From: Charina bottae
Taxonomy: Eukaryota; Chordata; Lepidosauria; Squamata; Charinaidae
NCBI GenBank assembly: GCA_023362775.1
Contig: JALMGJ010000002.1
Span: 110,057,981 to 110,121,980 of the forward strand
Direction of reading: 5' to 3'
Length of the DNA: 64,000 bases
Shown here: one piece after another, positions 1 through 13,400 of the stretch
Position numbering within the stretch: the first letter of the stretch is position 1
How the letters are laid out: each line of letters starts with the position of its first letter
Position numbers and translations under genes: made by a program
The notes under the pieces: model-generated
The model's database searches: none
The model's input: only the letters and a program-made list of their open reading frames with translations
What the model was told of the DNA's origin: nothing

Positions 1-400
1 CTTCCTAAACTGCTTCTTCCAAATCCATCTTTCGCTTCCATAGACTGTCACAGGGAAAACCACTGCCTGCATAATTCTGATCTTTGTAAGTATAGACACA
101 TCCTGGCATCTAAATATCTTTTCCAGGGCCTTCACAACTACTCTACCAAGTGCCAATCTGTGGCATATTTCTTGACTGATGGTTGTTATATGGTTATATG
201 GTTGTTTATTGTTATATGGTTGTTTATTGTTGATGGTTGATCCTAAAAGGCACAAGCTGTCTACCACTTCAATTTCTTCATTGTCAAGTCTAAGACTGGT
301 TGCTGTACCTGTTGCCATTAGTTTGTCTCCTTTATATTTAACTTTAGACCCATTTTTTCACTGTGCTCTTTGACTTTTATTATTAGCAAATTATTGGGGG
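1..400 (-). mobile_element. Fossil non-LTR reverse transcriptase 3' fragment
   Basis: Minus-strand translation gives MATGTATSLRLDNEEIEVVDSL... in one part and a QAVVFPVTVYGSERW stretch in another. These match the C-terminal region of RTE/CR1-like reverse transcriptases (a VFPVTxYGxExW motif). Frames are broken by many changes. Clade not assigned. Confidence 0.5.
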
Positions 401-1897
401 ATCCATTTATTTATTTACTGTATACATACATACAATTTCTATAGCCTCCCAGCTCACAGCACTGATTCTGGGTGGCACACCAAGGATTAAAACCAACAAA
501 ACACAACAAATAGACACATAAATAGTTTTATGATGAAACTTCTGGCTTTTCTCTCTCTACTGCCAACCCACTTGAAACTCTTTCAACACCCCCACCCTCA
601 CCCCTGCTGCTCATTCCTCTTGTACCTTCAGGGAGCTGACCCCCAGCAGGGCATTGTGCGGCAGGAAGAAAACCTCATGCTTTCTTCTTCTTACCACATG
701 CTCATAGGTAGATTTTCTGCAAACAGAGGGTCCCCCATCCTATTAGGATGAAGAAATGCCAGCTTTACTGCAGCCACTGGGTTGTGGTTAGTTCAGGTGA
801 CATTTGCCAAGCAGCAGCAATGCAAGACCCAAAGAGCAGAATTGGATGTATCAGACTCTCCACCTCACTGCAGCTTATACAGTGGAAGACCCCGAGGCAC
901 TGACAGTGTTGAACTAAATTCAGCTGCCAGTCATACTAGCTTTGAACATGGAATCGGAGAAAGGGGAACCTTGTTCATTGCTTCAGGCAGCCAAAGATCT
1001 TAGCTCACCCCATTCTCATGTGTTTTGCATTGACTATTGATTGTTACACTAGGTTGGTTAATAATCACTTCCTGGTTTCTTCTGTTACTTACATACTTTT
1101 TGGATCAGACTAATATAAAAGTTCCTGTTTACCATCTGATAGGCACCCTACTCTGGTCTTGCTGACTTCTCTGAAAAACATGGTTGAGCAATTTGTCTTG
1201 TTATGATCATGCTATCTCGCTAACACAGGCTTCCTTCCACAGGCTGTCAGGGCACTTACAACATACTAGTGCATTGTTTTCCTGACAACATTGGGATGGG
1301 GTTTTGTTTATTTGTTTTTAATAAAGTGCAGCTAACTTTCCACACTGCTGCACGATCAACACAATCTTCTTTTTGCCATGATTTCTTATTCTCTTCCATC
1401 CCGGGCATTATAGTATTACTATATTCTAATACCTCTGAAAGCATGTTGTTAAATTCAGTGAAACATTTCCCTGCACAGGTTATCTTTTGCAAAGATACAG
1501 CCTAATGAGTTAACTCCATGTTCTATGGTTTGAGCCACGAACAATTATCAACCTTAATTTATACTGTTCAATGGACCTATATTCCATCAGAGTGATACAA
1601 TATCCTTCTCAAATTTATACCTTGCCACTGAAGCCAATTCCCACTTCACTCTTCAGCCTCAAGACACTTAGCTTAATGAAGTGAACAGCAAGATTTGTTC
1701 AGTAAGATGCTATTAATATTTCAAAATCACTGTGAGCTGTAACATTTAAAGTAGTATAATAGATACAAACTTATTAAAGAAAGCATTGGTTTTAACAAAA
1801 ATACTTATTGTCAAGCATCACATAGATAACATATTTTCTTTCCCTTCCACCTAATTGCCTATAAAATAAATAAATAAATAAAACACAACACTCTCAC
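1..1897 (-). other. GABRG2: GABRG2 intron 2 (part)
   Basis: Sequence downstream of exon 2 on the gene strand, starting at the GTGAGAG donor. It contains a fossil LINE fragment at the far left and an AAAT/AATA run near 1862-1882. Nothing else recognisable between about 500 and 1860. Confidence 0.8.
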
Positions 1898-2046
1898 CTC
1901 CTATATCTGGCCTCAATTTGTTGTCATACCCCTCCAGCAGGCCATTTAAAATGAGGGTAACATCACTCTCATGGACTTTGGGAGTCAACACCCAGGTTTT
2001 GTTGGTTGTATAATCTTCATAATCATCATCACTTTTTTGGCTAGTA
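1898..2046 (-). CDS. GABRG2: GABRG2 exon 2 (start of the mature extracellular domain)
   Basis: Exon of 149 nt encoding 49 residues: [12 protein letters not shown], an NKT glycosylation sequon followed by WVLTPK, then [14 protein letters not shown]. This is the N-terminal segment of the mature gamma-2 subunit and matches it better than gamma-1 or gamma-3, because the [11 protein letters not shown] motif is typical of gamma-2. The acceptor is a pyrimidine-rich tract ending TAAACAG; the donor is GAG followed by GTGAGAG, phase 1, consistent with a following valine codon. There is no stop or frameshift. It is too short and too split to appear as a long ORF and was found from the translation across splice sites. 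Residues differing from mammals are conservative. The next exon must lie beyond the left end of the window. Confidence 0.93.
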
Positions 2047-2379
2047 CTGTTTAGAAAAAATAAAGGAAGAGAGTACTGGAGTCATGTACCTGGAGAATGT
2101 GTCAATTACATTCCTCGACAGCTCCATAAGAATCCATCATGATTTAAAAAAAAAACCTTTTTAAATGATAGCAGTTCTGAACACAATACTGATATTAATT
2201 TATAGAAAAAAATGACAGAGGGAATATACGTAATTTTGTAATTGATGTTTAAACTCCATCTCAGCAAATGTTCTAGATAAATGTAAAAGTAGACATATTT
2301 TCCATCATTTGTCTTGTGAATCTTTTAAAGGTATCTGTTTTGCAGGATCAGATAAAATGCTTGGAACAGACTATATATA

Positions 2380-3944
2380 AGCTGCTCAAAAAAATAAAGG
2401 GAACACTGAAATAAGACATCCTAGATCTGAATGAATGAAATATTCGTATTAATTACTTTGTTCATTACATAGTTGAATGTGCTGACAACAAAATCACACA
2501 AAAAGCAATGGAAATCAAATGTAAGCAACCCCTGGAGGTCTGGATGTGGAGTTACACTCAAAAATTAAAGTGGAAAAGAACACTACAGGCTGATCCAACG
2601 TTGATGTAATGTCCTTAAAACAAGTCAAAATGAGGCTCAGTAGTGTGTGTGGCCTCCACGTGCCTGTATGACCTCCCTACAACGCCTGGGCATGCTCCTG
2701 ATGAGGTGGCGGATGGTCTCCTGAGGGATCTCCTCCCACACCTGGACTAAAGCATCCCCCAACTCCTGGACAGTCTGTGGTGCAACGTGGCGTTGGTGGA
2801 TGGAGCGAGACATGATGTCCCAGATGTGCTCAATTGGATTCAGGTCTGGGGAACGGGCGGGCCAGTCCATAGCATCAATGCCCTCGTCTTGCAGGAACTG
2901 CTGGCACACTCCAGCCACATGAGGTCTAGCATTGTCTTGCATTAGGAGGAACCCAGGGCCAACCGCACCAGCATATGGTCTCACAAGGGGTCTGAGGATC
3001 TCATCTCGGTACCTAATGGCAGTCAGGCTACCTCTGGCGAGCACATGGAGGGCTGTGCGGCCCCCTAAAGAAATGCCACCCCACACCATTACTGACCCAC
3101 TGCCAAACCGGTCATGCTGGAGGATGTTGCAGGCAGCAGAACGTTCTCCACGGCGTCTCCAGACCCTGTCACGTCTGTCACATGTGCTCAGTGTGAACCT
3201 GCTTTCATCTGTGAAGAGCACAGGGCGCCAGTGGTGAAGTTGCCAATCTTGTGTTCTCTGGCAAATGCCAAACGTCCTGCACGGTGTTGGGCTGTAAGCA
3301 CAACCCCCACCTGTGGACGTCGGGCCCTCATACCACCCTCATGGAGTCTGTTTCTGACCGTTTGAGCAGCCACACGCACATTTGTGGCCCACTGGAGGTC
3401 ATTTTGCAGGGCTCTGGCAGTGCTCCTCCTGTCCCTCCTTGCACAAAGGCGGAGGTAGCGGTCCTGCTGCTGGGTTGTTGCCCTCCTACGGCCTCCTCCA
3501 CGTCTCCTGATGTACTGACCTGTCTCCTGGTAGCGCCTCCATGCTCTGGACACTACGCTGATAGACACAGCAAACCTTCTTGCCACAGCTCGCATTGATG
3601 TGCCATCCTGGATGAGCTGCACTACCTGACCCTGTAGACTCCGTCTCATGCTACCACTAGAGTGGAAGCACCGCCAGCATTCAAAAGTGACCAAACCATC
3701 AGCCAGAAAGCATAGGAACTGAGAAGTGGTCTGTGGTCACCACCTGCAGATCCACTCCTTTATTGGGGATGTCTTGCTAACTGCCTATGCTTTCCGCCTG
3801 TTGTCTATTCCATGTGCACAACAGCATGTGAAATTGATTGTCAATCAGTGTTGCTACCTAAGTGGACAATTTGATTTCACAAAAGTGTGATTGACTTGGA
3901 CTTACATTGTGTTGTTTCAGTGTTCCCTTTATTTTTTTGAGCAG
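2380..3944 (-). mobile_element. Tc1-family DNA transposon, full length (copy 1)
   Basis: Element of about 1.57 kb with terminal inverted repeats of the form CTGCTCAAAAAAATAAAGGG at both ends. The left edge is TA followed by AGCTGCTC. The right edge runs straight into a TA/TATGTG microsatellite. It carries a transposase gene on the minus strand, broken by a frameshift. It lies in GABRG2 intron 1, in the same orientation as the gene. Confidence 0.95.
2637..3694 (-). pseudogene. Tc1 transposase, frameshifted (copy 1)
   Basis: Cut-and-paste transposase in two overlapping frames. The first (3694 to about 3240) carries paired helix-turn-helix DNA-binding domains: [12 protein letters not shown] for the first, a GRRR AT-hook-like linker, then a second HTH. 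The second (about 3240 to 2637) is the RNase-H-like catalytic domain, with FTDES (first Asp), MQDNARPH (second Asp) and NPIEHIWD (Glu). There are 34 residues between the second Asp and the Glu, which is DD34E, diagnostic of Tc1. A one-base loss in the GAACACAAGATTGG region near 3250 puts the halves out of frame, so this copy cannot make transposase. The catalytic triad itself is intact. Confidence 0.93.
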
Positions 3945-3958
3945 TATATATATATGTA

Positions 3959-4035
<77 letters not shown>

Positions 4036-4045
4036 GTATATATAA
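3945..4045. repeat. (TA)n/(TATGTG)n microsatellite
   Basis: A short TA run then about 14 TATGTG units, abutting the Tc1 end at 3944. Confidence 0.95.
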
Positions 4046-6130
4046 TCACAATCAGTGGGTATGAAGAAAAATATGTATAGCACAATCCATGCCTTAGCAA
4101 GAATGATCAGACTATAAAGTTGAAAGATAACATCCAATCATGTGTCCTACTTTGTTAACAAAACAAAATGATGTTTAACCTGAGCTTGTTAGGCTGCTCT
4201 GTATTAAATCTGTTTGGAAATCCTTTATTAAATTAAATGCACAAGATACTTTAGAGCCCTCATTTATCTTTAAACGACCCACATTAGTTCAGAATCATTT
4301 ATAGATCAATATATGATTTGTGCAAAAGTAGAAGAATGACTAACACATGCACATATAGTTTACAATAATCTACCATCTGTGAAACTCATTTGATCACTTT
4401 ACTGCTGAATATATTAAATATAAAACATATAGTGAATAAAATAATTGGAACAGTAGGAATTAGTAGATGTTTGACATAAGCAAGATACAGCTGATATCGC
4501 TGAGACATCATAGTGTGCAAGCAAACCAGGTAACCAAGGTCAAAAGTTTTTACAACTGGAAAAAAACTAATTTGCATTTTAATCCTTCATTATTGAAAGC
4601 TATTTATACCACACAACCCACCTCTGAGTTAAGATAACACACAAGGTACAAAGCTTATAGTACATTTGCATAGTTATCAAAGTGAATAATTGGGTAAATA
4701 AGAAGTTACTCATAAGGAACTGCAACTGGTTTCTGTGTGGTTTTTTTTTCCTGGTCTTATTTGCATTTATCTTTGAAAAATGTTTATGCATATTATTTTG
4801 AAATATAAAATTGTAACATAATGGTTTCATAATGTTTAATGGAGGTGTTGTTTCTCATTTTAAAACAAAACAGTTATCAAATGTACACTTTATCACATGA
4901 CAAAATAACACTTATTCATATCTCAGCAACTAAACTGGAAAAAATACAATAGAGGAAAAAGAATATATATAATTTTAAATTTTGAAGGATTTTGTATTGG
5001 TATAACTGGAAACAAAGGGAAAATAGGGCAATGGGCTTTTATAAATGTGCTTTCATTAGGACACAAACAGTGTATTTCTCTAGACATGCTTTGAAAAGTG
5101 CCACAGCTCGGGCCAATGGGAAGCTCTCTTAACTTGCTAAGGAAACAAAGGTTTTGGATAAATTATGACTCTTTTAACGTAATTATAAAATCCTTCTTAT
5201 AGAACTGCTCTGTCAAGGTTATTAGTCTGATTCAAGGGGGTCTGAGGGTCTTCAGAAGTAGAAAAGAGACCAGGGCCTCTTTCATGTTACGCTTACAATT
5301 TAGCAAGGAAATCATCATTTTCAGACATCCAGAATGATTACCCAAGGCTGGCACTTTGGTCCTATATGCAGACATTTCCTTCAAAAGTATAATAGAGAGC
5401 TTCAGCTCATTGTACAACAAGGGTAATACTTGCTTAGCCAAAACCACTTGGAAATCTACATGGGCAACTCTAAGTACATTCTATTGAAAACCTGTAGATG
5501 TCCATTCCAGGCTTGGCTAAGATCAGAATGGAGCAACTGGGGCTATTACCTTCCCACATGTGCTACCTAAGAGACTTGCTTTGCTCTGTTCAGTGACCAA
5601 TTCTATTCTGACCTCTTCAGATCTACAGGTCCAATGTATGAAGTTATGATATTCCCTCTCCAGGGACAGAGATTTGGAAGTGAGGTTGGGTCTTCTCCAA
5701 CCAGAACTGATTGTCTGATACAGTATATACACCTCAGGAGGAAGGGCTGATGATTTCTAAGTTCCATGAAGGGAGGGGGGTGAGGTCAGGAGGAGATGTT
5801 CTGTTAAGGAACAGCACCCGCTAATGAGACTTGCCCCAACATTGATTGCTTTACAAAAGCTGGTTAAGGAAGAGCTCTTCCAGAGGGATGTTTATTTAAT
5901 AATGAAATTTATACATCACCCCTCAGTCCATTATCATTTAATGGAGTGACATCATGCAATTGTTTTTGTATGTTACTTTTTTTAGCATTAATGTGGATTA
6001 TTTGTGTTCATTATTATTGGACCTTGGACATTCTATGGTGAATATCTTTAATTGGATTATAAAGTATGCTATTGAGAGTCTTTTGACTGTATTGGAATAA
6101 ATGTGGAATAAATACATAAATATGTAAATA
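4046..6130. other. Unannotated intronic DNA
   Basis: AT-rich intron sequence with no gene, recognisable repeat or conserved exon visible to me. Confidence 0.5.
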
Positions 6131-6139
6131 ATGTCTTTT

Positions 6140-7320
6140 TTTATAAGAACGTTATTAAGTTTAAAGCAAAGATAAAAACTACAAAAAAGAAGAAAACTAC
6201 AAAAAGAAAAATAAAAAAAACTAAAAAAGTGAGAAAACACAAGATGAAAAAAGATTTTTTGAAGATTACATAAGAAGTGACTTCCGACTTTTAACAGCAA
6301 GAATATACAACAATTTCCCATAGTCAATCCCTTACTCTATGTTAAACCAAAGTCACATTATTTCTATAAATCATTCCATTAGCATATTATAAAAATCACT
6401 AAATGCAATTGTTCCCTCCCCTTATATTAAAGGAAAAGAAAATATATAAACCACTTAAACAACCTCCCACCCAAAAACAACACTTATATAATTACTTCCA
6501 TCCTACCACTATTCTATACATTTCTGTCTACTATAATAAAGATCAAACTAAAAAAAGGCATATAAATTTTATGCTCTTATAATTAATAATACTGCAGTTA
6601 TTTTACTTTAATCTCAATCCAAATTGTTAAAGAAGAATAACAAACAAGCCTTAAAAGCAATCCAAATAAACATTCTCAAACCCTTACCCCACTTCGAAAT
6701 AAACCAAAGCATTCACATATTTCCAAAATAGACACAGGGCATTTTTCAAAGAAAAGTCAAACAGCCCAACTGCCCCCCTTAAATACTCCAACTTCTCAGC
6801 AAAAAGCTTCCCATAGATAACAACCCCTTCCTTCCTATAACACTCCTTCAAAACAGTAATCTGTCCCTTCAATTTCTTCCCATCAATCATCTAATCATCT
6901 TCTGGCATTTCAATGAAAATCTTGATCTCGCTGTCAGTAGGAACCTTTGTATCATTGTTAAGGTCTTCCATTCCATCCTCAACGTCCCCAGCCAGATGCC
7001 ACATTTCAAAGCTGATATTTTCAACAATATCCCAAATATCTTGTATAATAACTTTGCAAGAGTCAGATAAAATCTATTAAAGGTCTCAATGGAATTCTGA
7101 GAAGGTCTGCTTGAAATCTTCCATGTCTCACGCAGTAAATTATGGTGTCCCCTTAAGAACTTAACCAGCGAAAGTAGAATGTAATGCAAAGTTTCCAGAA
7201 CTGTTTACAAAAGTAAAAGGCTGATAAGAGACAGTTCCCCAGAGAAAAATAGCAGCAGAAAACTGAAGATTTAAAACAGCAGATTTAATGTGTAGGAGAA
7301 TATTAAAATGGGGTATGTAG
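6140..7320 (-). mobile_element. HAL1-like L1 derivative, 5'-truncated (copy B)
   Basis: Minus-strand copy of the element seen complete at 42178-43929. Shared landmarks in order: the TTTCAGTTTTCTGC leader, an ATGGAAGATTTCAAGCAG start, LKGQ- and EYLRGAVGLFDF-coding segments, a GTCGGAAGTCACTTC motif, a long pyrimidine tract and a TTCTTATAAAA tail. It diverges from copy A near 7320, so it is 5'-truncated there. The frame is broken by stops. It has no reverse transcriptase. Confidence 0.7.
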
Positions 7321-7405
7321 TGTTGTTCTTCTTGATCATGTAGCCAAGCATCTCCAGGATTACAGCAGCTGTAGCGTATACCAGTTCATTGGTTTGAGTT
7401 ATAGT

Positions 7406-8601
7406 TATATTCTATGCAAGAAGCATTTCATAGAACAGAAGTGAGAAATAAGGATAAATGGCTGACTTATAAGGACCTTTTAAAAAAGGAGCAAGGGCAT
7501 TATGTAACTAAATCAAAAGAAGAACTTGCTCAAGAAGGATATACTTTTCAATGGCTTTCTTATATGCAACTTATAGAGAAATTTAAATTAGATTTAAAAA
7601 ATCTTGAATTTGAACAAACTAAATCGGAATTCGAGACACAACTATGTGAAACAGACGACCACTTAATTGCTAAAATGTACAAATTATTGTTAAAAGGAGA
7701 AATGGTGGAGGAACAAGTTAAGGATTGTATGATTCAATGGGCAAAAAATGTTGGCCATAATATACAAATGCAACAATGGGAAGATATGTGGAATAAAGGA
7801 TTAAAATATACTTTGTGTTACAACTTGAAGGAAAACTTTTATAAGATGATGTATCGATGGTATACGACCCCACAAAAACTTGCTAAAAAGTATGGGACTG
7901 TTTCCAACATATGTTGGAAATGTAAAAAACAAGAGGGGTCTTTTTACCATATGTGGTGGACATCTAAAGTGGCAAAGAAATTTTGGACTGAAATACACTC
8001 ACTGATGCAAAATATATTACAAATACGAATTCCATTTAAACCAGAATTATTTCTACTTGGAATATTGGATGTACAAATAGAAAAACATTTCATCAGAATT
8101 ATGCAGTATATGATTACAGCAGCAAGAATTCTCTATGGACAAAATTGGAAAAATCAAACCTTACCGACGATACAAGAATGGATGTTAAAATTAATGGATA
8201 TGGCAGAAAATGATAAATTGACATGTTTATTAAAAGAAAACTCAAATCGCTATTATCTTAAAGAGTGGAAACCATTGATAGACTATTTGCAAAAAGCAGG
8301 CGGAGCAAAGCTTGCATGGCGTTTTCACAATTAGATTATATAGAAGCAAAATATATTAGACAAGAAATGTACTGTATATGAATACTATATCTAAAGCTAA
8401 CATGTAAGAAAGAATCTTTTTTTATTCCTATGACCATAGATAGATCGGAAGTCGACTAATTTCTATGTCTTTTTCTTTTTCTTTCTTTTACTTTTCTACA
8501 CTTTTTTCTTTCTTTTTTTGATTTGTATTTCCATTTCTGTTCTATTTCTAACTTTTAACTTTGTATATTTCAAAACTTTAATAAAATTTGGGGGAAAAAA
8601 C
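7406..8601 (+). mobile_element. L1 LINE, 5'-truncated 3' end
   Basis: Contains the last part of L1 ORF2, a 3' UTR with TCGGAAGTCGACT and a pyrimidine-rich tract, and a short A tail after AATAAAATTTGGGGG. A possible 8-bp target-site duplication GTTATAGT lies at 7398-7405 and 8602-8609. Confidence 0.8.
7414..8334 (+). pseudogene. L1 ORF2 C-terminal fragment (open)
   Basis: Open frame of 306 codons covering only the C-terminal domain of L1 ORF2p, downstream of the reverse transcriptase. The conserved cysteine/histidine region CWKCKKQEGSFYHMWW is present, typical of the L1 C-terminal zinc-knuckle-like segment, followed by KKFW. The endonuclease and reverse transcriptase are absent through 5' truncation, so it is non-functional although uninterrupted. 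A second copy of the same segment is on the minus strand near 61.2-61.98 kb, with one internal stop. Confidence 0.85.
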
Positions 8602-9175
8602 GTTATAGTGGTAGTAGGGATTGTTGTGAGGGCTCTGTTGACATCTAGTTACCCAACGCTTCAACATAGTGAAGAGGAAGCTGCTCTCACAACTTGCGAT
8701 AGACCAACTACACATTATATTTCAGACTCAAGAAGACCCTGAACAACTGGAGGTGCAGCCAACACCTGAAGCTGGAACGTCACTGCCACCCCCTCCATTT
8801 CAGGGCACAGCAGCTGATATGAGGCAAAAGATCATGGATAAACTAGCTACAGTTAACACTCGAGACTGATTACCAAGGCTCAGTGGAGAAGTACCATCAG
8901 AGAGTATGCTAGAAGATGTCCAGATGTACAGAAAGTCATTTGAATTTGCTGGTTGCTTAAGTTTTCTTAGTAATTATTTATTGATATTCTTCCTAAAGAG
9001 ACTACCAAGGCAGGATATAATCTCAAACCAAGGTTCTCCTCAAATTAAACAATAACAAAAAATACAAAAAAGCTCAAAAAGTATGCATTAATATAGCTCT
9101 TGCCATAAGTCTCCCATCCTACCACACATTCTCACTGGTCTGGAGACTTTCTAGGTAATTGGGGAAGAGAAAAAC

Positions 9176-9288
<113 letters not shown>

Positions 9289-10267
9289 TCACATATTTCT
9301 GAATGGAATTCCAAGTGAGAGATAGCCCATGGCAAAACAACTCTGGCTAGAATTCTGGCCAGCAAATCTATATAGCCTGCAATCGAGTTATCTCATATGT
9401 ATTTTATTGATCAGTGGATTCTCCTATGAAGGTTTCTTCCCCTTTCTATCACCTTAATGTATCACACATCTTACATTTGAAAGAAAATGACATTCTCCAA
9501 AATAGGTAGTCTGAGAGTAAATTTTGCTGCCCTACTCGTATATAGACTATAGATAAAAAGTTATATACTCTTCCTCAAAATGGGCTACTTTCACCTTTGT
9601 TAATGTGATACTACTTCACAGTAATTTCTTGTTTAAAAGGTGTTCTTGCCTTCCTAGATTGCCAAGACTAGAGTCACTTCCCCGCTACCGATTTATGGCA
9701 TTTTCTCAATTATCCAATCATCATTGTGCCAAAAGAACAGTAACCATGGTAGGCTTTCTATCACTTCAGTGATGGCAAGGTGATGCTATGAAGATGCTGT
9801 AAGTCACTAGTAAGAAAATGGCCTAAAGCTAGTTAATATGCACTCTGTGAATAAATACAAATCACACCTTCATGTTACCTGCTTTCTAATGCTTCTTGAC
9901 TTCTGCCTCTCTTCTCATTGATAGCATTGACCTCTTTCTCACTCTTATTCAATAGTTCTGCAATTTAGCTCACATTCTATTTCTTTAACCTTCTACGCCA
10001 CTCAATTTTTTTCCAGTAAGACTAGAGAGAACTCTCTTGCCTTGTAGCCATAGAAATCAGCAGAAGCCATGAGGACATAATTGTACCAAGGTACAATTGT
10101 ACAATGTGAATTGTGTACCCTGGATCAATCATGTGTCATTTGCACAATGAGATCATGGTTTGTGGAGATTCACATGAACCACACCTCTTGTGCTCTCTCT
10201 GGGTTCCCATGCCCATGCCCATGCAGATGATTCCAAATGATTATTACAGGTCAGCAAAATTTACAGT

Positions 10268-10352
10268 GCAATCCTAAGCATACTTTGAAGTTAGTTCCAC
10301 TAAGTTCAAGCAGAGTAGGTCCCAAATAAGTGTGCATAGGATTTCAAACTCA
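10268..10352. repeat. Small palindromic repeat remnant
   Basis: Begins GCAATCCTAAGCAT and ends GTGCATAGGATTT, giving imperfect terminal inverted repeats, with an internal TTAGTTCCACTAAGTTCA segment. I associate this pattern with a common short reptile interspersed repeat; family not assigned. Confidence 0.45.
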
Positions 10353-10424
10353 TACCAAAAATTGGCATACAAAATACACACTCATATTTTCATTGCCTCT
10401 AGTTGTACTTAGCTATAATAAACC

Positions 10425-13400
10425 TCTCACTCGCTGGATCGTCACCTTGTTGTGGTGAGTGGGCTTGTGTGTTCCCAATGAACCCTGTGAGCGAAGCCGT
10501 CGGGAGTCATGTACTCCTGGTAGGGTCACCCATGGCGGTAAGGTCCAGGGGGAGGAACCAGACAAAGAACGATCCAAGAAAGTCCTAAACGGCAGAACAG
10601 GCGGAAGATAACAAGGTGTATTGTTACAATGGCTGCGAAGGCGGATGAAGGCTGCAGCAGACAAAAGGTCACCAATCGTCATGGTATCCATGCCATTGGA
10701 TTAGAGCCTTTTTCTGTGAAGGTTGTATGCTGATCGTTGTGCACCGATCTCCACACATAAAACAAATTCACGCACAGGCGTCTTCCAACCACACCAAACC
10801 CAAAACAACCAAAAGTCCCATGGCGATTGACGAATGGCAACGGGGGCAGGACTGTGAAATCCGGAAGCTCCTAGTCATGGATCAGCACATGGGCGGTGGA
10901 TACGGATTCAGTCGCCCTGACTCAAGGATCGAGGCAGTTGAGTAGTTCGGCAGCTGTATCCACGACTGAGCAGCCCTATTTAGGATCCACTCTGCTCACC
11001 CCATATGGGGAGGGGGCTAGAAAAGGTGCCCTAAACATAGTCTGCCTCATTTTCTCCCTGACTGGATTACCGCGACCAGTGGGGTCACCATCTAGCGGTC
11101 GTAAAAAACACATGAATTTTGGAACATGGGATATATGGACACTGCAAGACAATATGGATAGTGAACGACCTGAACGTAGGACTGCCATTATTGCAAGGGA
11201 GCTGAGACATTTTAATATTGATATAGCAGCACTCCAAGAAACTCGAAGAGCAGGAGAAGGACAGTTGAAGGAAGAAAAAGGAGGTTATACCTTCTTTTGG
11301 AAAGGACTGCCTGAACAAGAACGACGAATACATGGGGAAGGCTTTGCTATCAAAAACGACCTTGTGAAGCTCTTGTCAGAAGTTCCCACTGGGATTAACG
11401 AATGACTCTCAACTCTGCGAATAAAACTTGCCAAAAACCAACAGGCAACTATCCTAAGTGCTTACGCACCAACACTAGATGCAGATGAGGATATCAAGGA
11501 AAAATTTTATACCCAGCTGGACACCATCTTATCAGAGATACCAAAGGAGGATAAAATTATCCTCCTGGGCGATTTCAATGCAAGAGTTGGGCGTGACTTT
11601 GATTTGTGGCCAGGGATCATTGGGAAAGAAGGAGTTGACAACAGCAACACGAATGGAATCTTACTTCTGACTAAATGTGCAGAGCATAACCTTGTCATTA
11701 CTAACACACTCTTTCGCCAGAAAAATAAATTTAAAACATCATGGAAGCACCCACGGTCGAAGCACTGGCATCTTTTAGATTATGTAATTGTCCGTGCTAG
11801 AGATCGCCGTGATGTACTTCTCACCAGAGCCATGATGAGCGCCGATGACTGCTGGACAGACCATCGATTAATTCGATCCATGATGGCCATAAAGATTGTC
11901 CCTCATCGTAGGCTCCAAGGAAGAAAACCAAGGCGTAAAATGAATACACTGGCCCTTCAAGATTCTATTAAACGAGCTTGCTTTCAATCAACTCTCAAGG
12001 AACATCTGCCTATGGAACTTCCTGAAAATGTTGAGGAACACTGGATTAAATTGAAGACTTCTATTATTTCAGCCTGTGAACAAACTATCGGATACCAGAC
12101 TAAGAGACATCAGGACTGGTTTGATGAGAACGATAGTGAGATTGAACATATTATTGACAAGAAAAGGAAAGCCTTCCAGATATGGCAAAAAGATATTAAC
12201 TGTGCCGTTAAGAAAAAAATCTATGCCAGTGCAAAGGCAGAAGTCCAAAGAAGAACTGGAGAACTTAAGAACATATGGTGGATAAAAAAAGCCCAAGAAA
12301 CCCAACATTTTGCAGATGCTCATGATGCACAGGGCTTTTTTAATGCCATAAAGGCCATCTATGGACCAACAAACCATGGTACAAATCCCTTACACTCAGT
12401 AGATGGTGCTAAACTTCTAAAGGACAAAGAGTCTATTGCACTGAGCTGGAAAGAGCATTACTACAATCTCCTTAATCGTCACTCTACTGTGGCTGATGAA
12501 GTCTTCTTGCAAATCCCGCAAAAACAAATAAGAGATGAGCTTGCAGTACCCCCTAGTTTGGAGGAAGTCAGTAAAGCCACTAAACAAATGAAAAATAACA
12601 AAGCTAGTGGACCTGATGGGATTCCTGCTGAAGTCTTTAAAGGAGGCGGGCCTGAACTTACACAACAACTTCATAAGCTCATCGAAAAAATCTGGATGAG
12701 GGAGGAGATTCCAGCAGACTTTAGGGATGCCATAATTATCACTCTCTTTAAAAAGGGTGATAGAACAGACTGTGGAAACTATCGAGGCATCTCCCTTCTA
12801 GCCATAGCAGGCAAAATCCTGGCAAAGATCATTGCAAACCGTCTCCTATCTGTATCAGAAGACATCCTCCCTGAAACGCAAAATGGCTTCCGCCCTTCCA
12901 GGGGAACAGTGGATATGATCTTCACTGCACAACAGCTTCAAGAAAAATGCAAGGAGCAAAACCGCCCTCTGTACATGGCGTTTATTGATCTGACTAAAGC
13001 TTTTGATACTGTAAATCGTACTGCTCTCTGGACCATCCTTCTGAAAATCGGATGCCCTGATAAATTTGTGAACATCTTGCGGTTACTCCATGACGACATG
13101 ATGGCAACAATCCTGAATAACAATGGCTCTCAAAGCGATCCATTTAAAGTGGAATCCGGCGTTAAACAGGGATGTGTTATTGCTCCAACCTTATTCGCTA
13201 TCTTCATCGCTATGATTATGCACCTTGTTGAAGAGAAACTTCCTACTGGTGTAGAAATTATATATCGAACAGATGGAAAGCTTTTTAATCTTAGTAGGCT
13301 GAAAGCAAAAAGTAAGGTAATTGCAACTTCTGTTATAGAACTTCAATATGCTGATGATAACGTAGTCTGTGCACACTCCGAGGAAGATCTTCAAACTATC

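Noticed and set aside
2932..3598. Plus-strand open frames over Tc1 copy 1 (and minus-strand ones over copy 2)
   Set aside because: They are antisense shadows of the transposase, kept open by its codon composition.
7406..8601. Uninterrupted 306-codon frame as a possible host gene
   Set aside because: It matches the C-terminal end of L1 ORF2 and its second copy at 61.2 kb, and is 5'-truncated with an L1 3' UTR.
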